DNA from: Deltaproteobacteria bacterium
GTDB taxonomy: Bacteria > Lernaellota > Lernaellaia > JACKCT01
Assembly: GCA_020633895.1 (NCBI GenBank)
Contig: JACKCT010000011.1
Span: forward strand, 85,720-149,719
DNA length: 64,000 nt
Reading direction: 5' to 3'
A program made the position numbers and the translations under genes. The notes under the pieces are model-generated. The model did no database searches. It had not been told where the DNA came from and saw nothing but the letters and a program-made list of their open reading frames with translations. Of the stretch, positions 1 through 7,000 are shown in pieces; position 1 is the stretch's first letter, and each line of letters begins with the position of its first letter.

Positions 1-2
1 TG

Positions 3-191
3 GCGCTCGGGACCACGGCGGCGGCGGTATATCTGGTCTTCTACATGCTAGCCGCCGTCGCGGCCATGACGGCCGTGGGCGCTCTGCTCGGACGCACCAT
101 CACCGCTGGGGGCGAACGCCTCGCCCGCCTAGCCCTCCCCGCCGTCTCCGTCCTCGCGATCGGGGTGGGGGTCGTCTGGATCGTGGGATAG
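3..191 (+). CDS. C-terminal fragment of a polytopic membrane protein
   Basis: The frame is open from the left edge and stops at 189-191, giving 62 residues that are the C-terminal end of a longer protein. Two hydrophobic segments are visible, one near residues 5-28 and one near 42-61, separated by a short basic loop (GRTITAGGERLARL). This layout resembles the last two helices of NicO/UreH or TauE/SafE-like transporters, but too little is present to assign a family. The gene converges on the PIN toxin gene, whose stop lies 4 bases away. Confidence 0.5.
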   Translation, partial: ALGTTAAAVYLVFYMLAAVAAMTAVGALLGRTITAGGERLARLALPAVSVLAIGVGVVWIVG

Positions 192-195
192 CAGC

Positions 196-597
196 CTACG
201 AATCGAAAGCGATGGGGCAGTTGGCGAGGATGTGGCGGTCGAAGGTGAAAAGCTTAGCGTTATCGGCGTACGCAGCGGCGACAATCAACCGGTCGATGGG
301 TTCGCGAGTCCAGATGAGGTCCATCGAGTGCCGAACCAAGTCTTCGAACGGCGTTTTTGAGACTTGCACAGAGAACTGATCGGCAACAATGGCGACAATC
401 GTCGATGGGGGGATTCGAATACGTTTCTTCTCGAACATCAATCCCAATTCCAGAATCACGATGGGTGAGATAAACCGAGGATTATTCTTGAATTGGTAGG
501 GTGGCCGTTTGAGGCGCCCCGTCTTTGATCCTCCGTCGTGAAGCCAGATCACTACGTGCGTGTCCAGGTGAATCACTACTTGTACTTCTCCGACCAC
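196..597 (-). CDS. PIN-domain toxin (VapC type)
   Basis: A 133-residue single-domain protein. PIN-type acidic residues sit at the expected spacing: D12 (HLDTHVVIWL), E50 (SPIVILELG), D102 (TREPIDRLIVAAA) and D120 (LFTFDRHI). In the family these coordinate Mg2+/Mn2+ for ribonuclease activity, commonly against tRNA or rRNA. The ATG at 595-597 overlaps the last 22 bases of the upstream antitoxin gene, the usual arrangement for coupled antitoxin-toxin translation. The target RNA cannot be inferred. All four acidic positions are intact, so the toxin is probably active. Confidence 0.85.
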   Translation of the reverse strand: MVGEVQVVIHLDTHVVIWLHDGGSKTGRLKRPPYQFKNNPRFISPIVILELGLMFEKKRIRIPPSTIVAIVADQFSVQVSKTPFEDLVRHSMDLIWTREPIDRLIVAAAYADNAKLFTFDRHILANCPIAFDS

Positions 598-803
598 TCC
601 ATATGGATAATATCCTCGAAATCTCCGACGACAGCGCTAGGCCTTTTGATAAAAACCATCTTCAAAGGGTCATCCGGCGTATTCTCAATGACGATCTTTA
701 AAGTTCGCTCGCCCCGTTTGATTTCCACCGGTTCGCCGGTTTCCAGCACTTTGTCGAGGATCCGATAGAGGTCTTTCCGCAGTTCCGTCGGCGTGATGGC
801 CAT
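576..803 (-). CDS. Phd/YefM-like antitoxin of the PIN toxin
   Basis: A 75-residue protein beginning MAITPTELRKDLYRILDKVL. The N-terminal half resembles the Phd/YefM DNA-binding and dimerisation fold (helix-rich, then an EPVEIKRGERTLKIVIE strand pair). The C-terminal part (about 42-75) would be the toxin-neutralising tail. The start at 803 is chosen because a GGGAGAAG ribosome site lies just upstream and the protein has family length. A longer reading of the frame to 1277 lies antisense to the HAD phosphatase gene and is not credible. In the family the antitoxin represses its own operon; a palindromic candidate operator lies at 826-846. Confidence 0.75.
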   Translation of the reverse strand: MAITPTELRKDLYRILDKVLETGEPVEIKRGERTLKIVIENTPDDPLKMVFIKRPSAVVGDFEDIIHMEWSEKYK

Positions 804-825
804 TTTCTTCTCCCAAGTTCCTAAC

Positions 826-846
826 ACGTACGTTCCGGGCGTACGT
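826..846. promoter_or_regulatory. Candidate antitoxin operator (paired CGTACG palindromes)
   Basis: Two copies of the self-complementary hexamer CGTACG (827-832 and 840-845) are separated by seven bases, 23 bases upstream of the antitoxin start. Phd/YefM antitoxins bind paired palindromes at this kind of position. The assignment is positional inference. Confidence 0.4.
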
Positions 847-892
847 CTCCAAATTCTGGAGTCGCGGCCGGGCGATGTCAACGAAATTCGCC

Positions 893-1639
893 CTACTTCG
901 CGTCCGCGCGCAGGGGGCCGAAGGAGCCGGTGCGGGAGCGGTCCGGGTCGGCGAGGGTGGACCAGGCGTGGACGGGCCAGCCGCGCTCCTTCGCCAGGGG
1001 GAGCAGCAGGCCGTCGGGATTGACGGCGTTGGGGTGGGTCGCCATTTCCAGCAGCGGCCGGTCCATGCCGTTGTCGGTGTAGACGTGGCACTCGTCCATG
1101 GACACGCCCTCGCGCTCGGCGCGGCGGCGCACCCATTCGGCCTTGCCTTCGTGGTAGCAAAGCGGCAACTCGGCGCGGCCGGTGTAGCGCCCGGTGGCGG
1201 GGTCGACCAGCGCCCGCGTCCCGACCCCCGCGTGGGCGCCCACATGGCGGGCGATCGCCTCGACGATCGGCTGACACGACCCGGACGCCAGCATGGTGAA
1301 ATGGCGCATCTTGCGATGGCGGCGGATGGTCTTTTCCGCTTCAGCGAAAATGTGGGGGGCGATCGACTCGGCCACGCACGCGTCGGCCCATTCGTCGACC
1401 CGCTCCATCGGCAACCCGGCCAGGCTCGTCGCCCCCACCCGCACGATAGCCGTCTCGGGACGCAGGCGCGTTCGATAGGCCGCCACGGACGCGGCGATAT
1501 CCAACCACCCCCGCGCGGTTACGCGGCCGTTTTTTCTCAGCCATTGGAAAAACATGTACCCGGCCGCGCCGTCCAGAAGCGTGCGATCCACGTCGAACAC
1601 GGCCACGGCCGTGGGCCAACGGTCACGCGCGGCGGGCAC
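893..1639 (-). CDS. HAD-IB family phosphatase (SerB-like)
   Basis: A 248-residue cytoplasmic protein with the four HAD motifs: nucleophile D16 and D18 in FDVDRTLLDG, a serine near 119-121 (MLASGS), K166 (YHEGKAEWV), and the Mg2+-binding D189/D193 pair (VYTDNGMDRPLLE). The helical cap between about 25 and 100 fits subfamily IB, which includes phosphoserine phosphatase and lipid-phosphate phosphatases. The substrate cannot be read from the sequence. The start lies 5 bases after the stop of the upstream YhaM-like gene, so the two are probably co-transcribed. Confidence 0.8.
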   Translation of the reverse strand: MPAARDRWPTAVAVFDVDRTLLDGAAGYMFFQWLRKNGRVTARGWLDIAASVAAYRTRLRPETAIVRVGATSLAGLPMERVDEWADACVAESIAPHIFAEAEKTIRRHRKMRHFTMLASGSCQPIVEAIARHVGAHAGVGTRALVDPATGRYTGRAELPLCYHEGKAEWVRRRAEREGVSMDECHVYTDNGMDRPLLEMATHPNAVNPDGLLLPLAKERGWPVHAWSTLADPDRSRTGSFGPLRADAK

Positions 1640-1644
1640 GGGTA

Positions 1645-2796
1645 TCAGACCTTGTTGCCGAACATATCGACCTGGCGCTCGTCGTCGGCCGATTTTTCCG
1701 ACGCGGACGTGGCGGCCGAGGCGGGAGCGTCGGTCTTGGGCGCGGCTTTTTTCTTGGGCGAGCTGTCGGCGCCGTTGGACTTGGCGGCGACGCCGGGCTT
1801 AGGACGGGGTCCGTCCAGGTGATAGCCGTAGAGGTTCTTCGTCGCCTCGTTGGTGCGTCGGATGTGTGTGCCCAGCAGGAAGTGGCGCTCGGACCAGGTC
1901 GCGTCGTCGGGCGTCTGCTCCAGGTGCGCCTGATAGGCGTAGACCTTCGCGTCCAGATCATCCACCTGATGCACAATAATCGCCTCGACCGTCGCCGGGA
2001 TGACCGGCGAGCCGAACTCCCGCGTGCCGTGGTGGGACAGGATAATGTGCTCGATTTGCAGTCGCAGATCCTCGGGCATGCCGCCGATGCGCCGCACCAG
2101 GTCGTCGACGATCTGCACGCCGATGATCAAATGGGGAATCAGCCGCCCCTCGTCCGAATAGCCCAGCGCCGTCTCGTAGACCAACTCGCGGATCTTGCCG
2201 ATGTCGTGGAAGAAGCCCCCGGCCAGGATGACGCTGCGGTTCACGTTCTGGTAATGGCGCGAAACGACGTCCAGCAGCATCATCACCGAGAGCGTGTGCT
2301 CCAACAGGCCGCCGATGAACGGATGGTGCATGGACTGGGCGGCGGGAGCGACCTTGAACAGGCGTCCGATGGTTTCGTCGTCCAACGCCGCCAGGCAAAG
2401 CTCCCGGATCTTCGGCTCCTCGATGGATTCGAGCAGCGCCCGCAAACGGGCAAACAGATCTTCCGAATCGTGGCGGCCGGCGGGCAGGAAGTCCTGGGGA
2501 TCGATCGAGTCGGTCTCCACCTTGGACAGGGCATCCAGAACGATTTGCAGCTTGCCTTCGTAGGTTTGCACGCGCCCCTGGATCTCGATGAAGTCCCCCT
2601 CGTTGAACACGTGGGCGTAGGCCTCCACCTTGTTGAACATCCGCGCGACGATCTCGCCCGTCTTGTCCGAGAGCACCAGGTTCAAATAGAAACGCCCGGC
2701 CTTGGACCGCGCCAACTGGCGGCGACGCACCAGGTAGACCGAGTCGGCGTACAGGCCCTCTTCCAGGGTGTCGATGGGCATTTGTCGAAGGGCCAT
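1645..2796 (-). CDS. YhaM-like OB-fold/HD-domain 3'-5' exoribonuclease
   Basis: A 383-residue protein. Residues 1-95 form an OB-fold nucleic-acid-binding region (DKTGEIVARMF, FIEIQGRVQTYEGKLQI). Residues 150-310 form an HD domain with H157/H158, H167 (GLLEHTLS), H197-D198 (GGFFHDIGKI) and a later HH pair (ILSHHGTREFG). This order matches the YhaM/CBF1 family, which degrades RNA or DNA 3'-5' with a metal cofactor. A low-complexity Ala/Lys/Ser tail precedes a short end, RQVDMFGNKV. The start at 2796 is set by a GAGGATCT ribosome site; the frame continues upstream only as antisense of the hydrolase gene. It is the first gene of a two-gene unit with the HAD phosphatase. Confidence 0.85.
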   Translation of the reverse strand: MALRQMPIDTLEEGLYADSVYLVRRRQLARSKAGRFYLNLVLSDKTGEIVARMFNKVEAYAHVFNEGDFIEIQGRVQTYEGKLQIVLDALSKVETDSIDPQDFLPAGRHDSEDLFARLRALLESIEEPKIRELCLAALDDETIGRLFKVAPAAQSMHHPFIGGLLEHTLSVMMLLDVVSRHYQNVNRSVILAGGFFHDIGKIRELVYETALGYSDEGRLIPHLIIGVQIVDDLVRRIGGMPEDLRLQIEHIILSHHGTREFGSPVIPATVEAIIVHQVDDLDAKVYAYQAHLEQTPDDATWSERHFLLGTHIRRTNEATKNLYGYHLDGPRPKPGVAAKSNGADSSPKKKAAPKTDAPASAATSASEKSADDERQVDMFGNKV

Positions 2797-2837
2797 AGAT
2801 CCTCGCTTGCGTGTTTCGGGGTTTCGTATTGTGCCGT

Positions 2838-4493
2838 TTATTTTTGCAGGAGCCAACGAACAATCGTCGTGACCGCCTCGTCGGCCACCCGCCGGTCCGG
2901 ATCGGCGTAGCTGCCGACGGTGCCTCGGGAGGCGACCAGGAAATGGTCCAACTCCGGCAATTCGGAGTGCGTGTAAAGGCGCACGCCCGCCAGCTTTTCG
3001 GTCATCGACTTGGTCAATTCGGGAAAGACCTGCCGGTCCTTGCCGAAGCTCAGGTGCAGCACCGGCACCTTGGCCCGCTGCACGTCCGCCGCGGGATCCA
3101 GGCCGTCCCACTCCCGATAGACGTTCAGATATACAGGCCGCCCGGCAATCACGGCGAAGTCGTCCTTGGACTCGCGCGCTTTTTCCACCGCCATCATGAC
3201 CGGGTGGCGGGCGATCGTGCCTTCGTCGAAGGTCGCCTCCTCCTCGGTCAGGCGGCGGCGGATCTGGTCCTCGGCCAGCCGCGTGAACGACACCGGCGAG
3301 GGCGCCAGGGCGATGACCTTGTGCACCACCTCCGGCTCGTCGGCCAAACGCAGGGCCACGTTGCCCCCCTCGCCTAAACCCATGGCGGACACGGCGCCCG
3401 CGTCCACGTCCTGGCGCGCCTTGAGAAACTTGATGGCGGCCTTGGCGTCGTTTTCGTGCGTCGTGAGGGTGGCGGCGATCAACTCGCCCTGGGAGCCGCC
3501 CACGCCCCGGTCGTCCCAGGAGAGCACCACGAATCCCGCTTCGGCGATCGCGTCGCAGAGTTGGCCGGAGAGGGTGTCCAGTTGGGAGTTCTGCTCGATG
3601 CCCCGGGCGTCGTGGGCGCCGGTCTCGCTGATGAAGATCAACGCCGGCAGCTTGGGAGCGGCGGCGGCGGGCTTTCGCAACAGGCCCGAGAGCTTGGTGA
3701 CGTTGCCTGCCGGGTCGACCGAATCGAAAGTCACTTTCTCCAGACGCACCGCCCGGGTGATGACGTTCGTCGGCTCGGGGGGATCGACGACCGTGCCTCG
3801 GTAGTCCTTGAGTTCGGCCAGGATGCCGGTCATGGGCGACTCGACACGGATGACGCGCCCTTCGTTGTCGGCCCAGACGGACAAGCCTTCGTCGCCCAGA
3901 TCCACGAAATAGCGCCGCGCCCGATACCACCGGTCGCCCAGCTTGGCGGCGTGGTTGCCCCGGTCGTCCACGTAGGCCACGCCCTCGCGGAACTCACTGG
4001 GCACCAGGTAGGGGATGGTGCGTCCGAGGCGGTTATCGTCCTTGGCTTTGTGGAGCAGGAGGTTGAAGTGGTGAAAGACGCCCCGGTCGAGCACGAGCCG
4101 GTCGGGCAGGCCGCCGATTTTGCGTTCCATGCGTCCCTGCCCGGTGTTGATGCGCACGCGGAACTGGGCGCCGTCGTGTTTCATGAACAGCTTGCGAGGC
4201 ACCCCGGCGACGTAGACGTCCCGCTGATAGTCCCGCAGCGCTCCCGCGGCGTCCAGACGCAATTCGGTCACGTCGGTGATCTGCGCCTGCTTGGGGCCCT
4301 CGCCTTCCCGATGGCTGGTGTTGCCCTCGGCCTTGACGGACCCGTCCTTGTTCCAGTCGATGGTGAACTGCTCCACCGACCGATCCTCGCCGTCCTCCGT
4401 GACGCGGTACGTGCCGCTGATGCTCTCGGCCCATGCCGACAACGCGACGGCCAAGACAAAGATCAAGGCAAGGATGGGGATTCGAACGCGCAT
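2838..4493 (-). CDS. Exported alpha/beta-hydrolase-like protein lacking the nucleophile serine
   Basis: A 551-residue protein starting with a signal peptide (MRVRIPILALIFVLAVALSA, cleavage near AWA-ES). The first half is a beta-rich region. The second half is an alpha/beta-hydrolase domain of the S9/dienelactone-hydrolase type: a GAHDARG loop, the strand FVVLSWDDRGVGGSQGEL, and late Asp and His candidates (SFGKDRQVF and ELDHFL). At the nucleophile elbow, where relatives have G-x-S-x-G, the sequence reads MGLGEGGN with GGC encoding Gly at the serine position (about 3370-3385). It may be a non-catalytic homologue, or GGC may be an error for AGC. The start at 4493 is preferred over an upstream ATG at 4523 because it begins the signal peptide. 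Confidence 0.75.
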   Translation of the reverse strand: MRVRIPILALIFVLAVALSAWAESISGTYRVTEDGEDRSVEQFTIDWNKDGSVKAEGNTSHREGEGPKQAQITDVTELRLDAAGALRDYQRDVYVAGVPRKLFMKHDGAQFRVRINTGQGRMERKIGGLPDRLVLDRGVFHHFNLLLHKAKDDNRLGRTIPYLVPSEFREGVAYVDDRGNHAAKLGDRWYRARRYFVDLGDEGLSVWADNEGRVIRVESPMTGILAELKDYRGTVVDPPEPTNVITRAVRLEKVTFDSVDPAGNVTKLSGLLRKPAAAAPKLPALIFISETGAHDARGIEQNSQLDTLSGQLCDAIAEAGFVVLSWDDRGVGGSQGELIAATLTTHENDAKAAIKFLKARQDVDAGAVSAMGLGEGGNVALRLADEPEVVHKVIALAPSPVSFTRLAEDQIRRRLTEEEATFDEGTIARHPVMMAVEKARESKDDFAVIAGRPVYLNVYREWDGLDPAADVQRAKVPVLHLSFGKDRQVFPELTKSMTEKLAGVRLYTHSELPELDHFLVASRGTVGSYADPDRRVADEAVTTIVRWLLQK

Positions 4494-4584
4494 GGTCGGT
4501 GGAACCTTCGGGATTGGGCCCAAGGGACAATTTCAAGGTCGCCCTTGGTAGCAAATCGGGGGTGGAAAGGCAATTTGTGAAGTT

Positions 4585-4706
4585 GTCGGGTGGGATATGG
4601 GTGCCGCACTCCTAGGCCGACGAAGTCGGGCAAGGGTGTGCAAGGTCAATCCACGCGAATTCACACCTTCTCTCGGACGTTCGTCCTCGCGAAAGTGTGG
4701 CACCCG
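4585..4706. repeat. Family A palindromic intergenic repeat, copy 1
   Basis: An inverted repeat about 120 bases long with terminal arms GGGTGCC(G/A)CACTC at the left and GAAAGTGTGGCACCC at the right. Each arm can fold back on itself: GGCCGACGAAGTCGG on the left, a CACCTTCTCTCGGACG...CGTCC stem on the right. It fills the gap between the divergently placed hydrolase start and radical SAM stop. Related copies lie at 9925-10038, 16284-16330, 28585-28711 and 47573-47619. No coding sequence is present. Confidence 0.75.
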
Positions 4707-4721
4707 AGTGCGCTTGCCCCC

Positions 4722-5681
4722 CTACTCCGGCCCCACGAACGTCGCGCGGCCCTCATGTTCGATCTGGCGGATCTTGCCTTCGCCGATGAGGCGATTGAGC
4801 AGGCCGCGAGCTTCGGACGGGTCCATGGCCATGGAGCGAATCATGTCCTGCGCGTCCACCGCCCGGCGGGAGACCAGCGACAGCACCTGCCGCTCCGCGT
4901 CCTCGTCGGCGGGCCGCCGCTCGTGGGGCACGAACGCGCCGATGACCTCCACATGGGGCGCGCCGTATTCGCGCATTTTGGCGGCAATCGCCTCCATCTC
5001 GTCGTGCGTCAGGCCGACGGCTTTTTTGTGCCAACCCGGCCGATGCACCGTGTTGAGCTGCACCGCGTCCGGGCGGATCTTCGCCGCCGCCTCGGCCAGC
5101 AGACGCACCTCGTCCTCGTCGTCGTTCAGGCCCTTGCAAAAGAAGATCTCCAGGTCGATCTCGCCGGGAAATTCGTCGCGAAAGGCGATGAGCCCTTCGA
5201 CCATTGCGTCGGCCTTGATGGACGGCAGGGCGCGGTTGATTTTGTGCATCGTGTCTTGTCGGACCGCGTCGAGGGAAGGCATGACCACGTCGGCCATCGC
5301 CAGTTCCTTGCGAATGTCGGGAAACATGATCGTCGCCGAGTTGGTGATGATCGCGATTTTCGTGTCGCACACTTCTCGGATGACGCGGATCACGTCCGCC
5401 AGGCGGGAATAGAGCGTCGGCTCGCCGTTGCCCGCGAAGGTGATGAAGTCCAGGCCTTCGTGGGGCAGGTAGTCGCGCAACTCCGCCTCCACGTCCTCGA
5501 ACGGCACGAACTCGCCCCGCTCGCCGGGCATGCGCGTGGTGGGGCCGCATTCGCAGTAGGGGCAGTTGAAGTTGCAGACCTTCTGCGGGAACAGATCGAT
5601 CCCCAGCGACAACCCCAGGCGCCGGGACGGCACCGGGCCGAAGAGGTAGCGATAGGATTTCGGTTGGGCGTTGTCGGTCAT
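4722..5681 (-). CDS. Radical SAM protein (COG0731 type)
   Basis: A 319-residue protein with the radical SAM cluster motif C-x3-C-x2-C in KVCNFNCPYCECG near residue 40, followed by a Gly-rich SAM-binding motif (FAGNGEPTLY). The opening YLFGPVPSRRLGLSLGID is characteristic of a small radical SAM group sometimes annotated as wyosine-related or Fe-S oxidoreductases. The last 60 residues look like a small winged-helix segment (ARGLLNRLIGEGKIRQIEHE). The substrate is unknown. The start is 27 bases from the stop of the frameshifted lipoprotein gene, which suggests co-transcription. Confidence 0.85.
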   Translation of the reverse strand: MTDNAQPKSYRYLFGPVPSRRLGLSLGIDLFPQKVCNFNCPYCECGPTTRMPGERGEFVPFEDVEAELRDYLPHEGLDFITFAGNGEPTLYSRLADVIRVIREVCDTKIAIITNSATIMFPDIRKELAMADVVMPSLDAVRQDTMHKINRALPSIKADAMVEGLIAFRDEFPGEIDLEIFFCKGLNDDEDEVRLLAEAAAKIRPDAVQLNTVHRPGWHKKAVGLTHDEMEAIAAKMREYGAPHVEVIGAFVPHERRPADEDAERQVLSLVSRRAVDAQDMIRSMAMDPSEARGLLNRLIGEGKIRQIEHEGRATFVGPE

Positions 5682-5708
5682 GACGAGTCCAAACGAATGA
5701 CGGGTCGA

Positions 5709-6417
5709 TTACCCCTTGGGCAGCGCCTCGACCATCTGGAAGACGTAGATCGGGTGCTTGGATCATGACCATCTGGGGCATGCGCTGGAAGCTCCAGCCG
5801 ACCATGGGCTCCTGGCCGTCCTCGACGATCTGCAGCTTGGCTCCCGGATTGCGCAGTTCGTCGGACACGGACGTGACGCCCGCGTCGTCCACCTGCAGCG
5901 TCGGCAGCAGGTTGAGGACGGTCACGACGAAGCCCGTGTCGCCCAGCTTGGTCTCTTCGCGCAAGGGAACGTCGAAGTACGTCTGCTTGCCCGTCTTCTT
6001 GTTGACGAGCATCAGCTTGATGCCTTGGAACTTCTCGGCCACGGAGGCCGGTTCGTCGACCTTCTTGTTGGACATGCGCATGGCCATCATCGGCGGCATC
6101 CCGCCGGAGCTGGGCGGACCGGACGGCGCCGCCTCGCCCATCACGGTCCCGGCCTGGCGGGGGGGCGCGGCGGGAGCGGGGGCGTCGGTCCCGCCCGCTT
6201 GCTGTTCGGCCTGTTGCTCGGCCAGCAGCTTGGCCTTCATCGCGTCCATCTGCTCCTGCGTGAGCGTGGGACCGCGCACGACCTCGGGCTTGGGCGGCGG
6301 GGCGGGCTTTTCGCATCCGGCCAGACCGGCGGCCAACCCGACAGCCAACACCACGGCCGACAGGACCGGCATCATCGACGATTTGATGGACAACTTGATG
6401 GGCGACTTGATGGACAT
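5709..6417 (-). pseudogene. Frameshifted lipoprotein, DUF2155-like C-terminus
   Basis: The start at 6417 follows an AAGGA site. It gives a lipoprotein signal (VVLAVGLAAGLAGC), a Pro/Ala/Gln-rich linker, then a beta domain (GIKLMLVNKKTGKQTYFDVP ... QEPMVGWSFQRMPQMVMI). The frame then runs into nonsense and through the radical SAM gene. Reading from AAG at 5757-5759 in the neighbouring frame restores KHPIYVFQMVEALPKG and a stop at 5709-5711. Removing one C of the CC on the coding strand (5760-5761) joins the halves exactly. The W-F...HP-Y pattern recalls DUF2155, a weak call. The lesion may be a sequencing indel, and the gene may be functional. Confidence 0.65.
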
Positions 6418-6527
6418 CGGAGGCATCCTTTTCGATTTCAAGCGCCGCGACCGGACAACTCGCGGGGGTCGCGGGGAGGGCGAGACGGGATTCGGGGCCG
6501 GGTCGGACATCCGACCCCGGCGAAAAA

Positions 6528-6615
6528 CGGAGAGTGAGGGATTCGAACCCTCGGTACGCTTGTGACGTACACTCGCTTAGCAGGCGAGCACCTTCGGCCT
6601 CTCGGTCAACTCTCC
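6528..6615 (-). tRNA. tRNA-Ser (GCU)
   Basis: On the minus strand an 88-base cloverleaf is seen with acceptor GGAGAGT/ACTCTCC, discriminator G, anticodon GCU in the loop CTGCTAA, a long type II variable arm typical of serine tRNAs, and T-loop GGTTCGAATCC. CCA is not encoded. It decodes AGC/AGU. Confidence 0.95.
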
Positions 6616-6686
6616 AACAGATTCCAACAGATGCAAATTCTTCCCGATGCTGATTTTTCAATCGGGCGCGGCGGCGGGCATTCCAA

Positions 6687-6770
6687 CGGAGGAGGAGGGA
6701 TTCGAACCCCCGTGGCATAACGCCTAGCGGTTTTCAAGACCGCCCCCTTAAACCACTCGGGCACTCCTCC
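6687..6770 (-). tRNA. tRNA-Ser (UGA)
   Basis: A minus-strand cloverleaf with acceptor GGAGGAG/CTCCTCC, discriminator G, anticodon UGA in loop CTTGAAA, a type II variable arm and T-loop GGTTCGAATCC. CCA is not encoded. It decodes UCA and related serine codons. It lies 71 bases upstream of tRNA-Ser(GCU), so both are probably cut from one transcript. Confidence 0.95.
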
Positions 6771-6857
6771 CGATGTTTTCGGGGGCGCGTGATCCGTCTT
6801 CCCCCACGTCGCATGCGTTCGGTCCCAACGCATTCCCACAGCGCCGATCAAGGGCTC

Positions 6858-6886
6858 TCATTAACGGACCCGCACCGCCTTGTCAA
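6858..6886 (-). promoter_or_regulatory. Promoter of the tRNA-Ser pair
   Basis: On the minus strand a perfect -35 TTGACA (6881-6886) is followed after 17 bases by TAATGA (6858-6863). The mature tRNA-Ser(UGA) begins 88 bases downstream. This is a strong sigma-70-like match. Confidence 0.6.
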
Positions 6887-7000
6887 CGATCCTCCCCCGC
6901 CGTGATCGCGCCATCTCGTTGATTAAATTCGAGGTTTTATCCCGCCGCCATTCGCGATAGAATCGCCGTTCAAACCTCGGGGCGATTTGGGGGAGAGCCG

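Noticed and set aside
1819-2910. Long plus-strand open frame antisense to the YhaM-like gene
   Set aside because: It is a high-GC shadow of the HD/OB gene, with no domain, no ribosome site, and His/Arg-rich composition typical of reversed codons.
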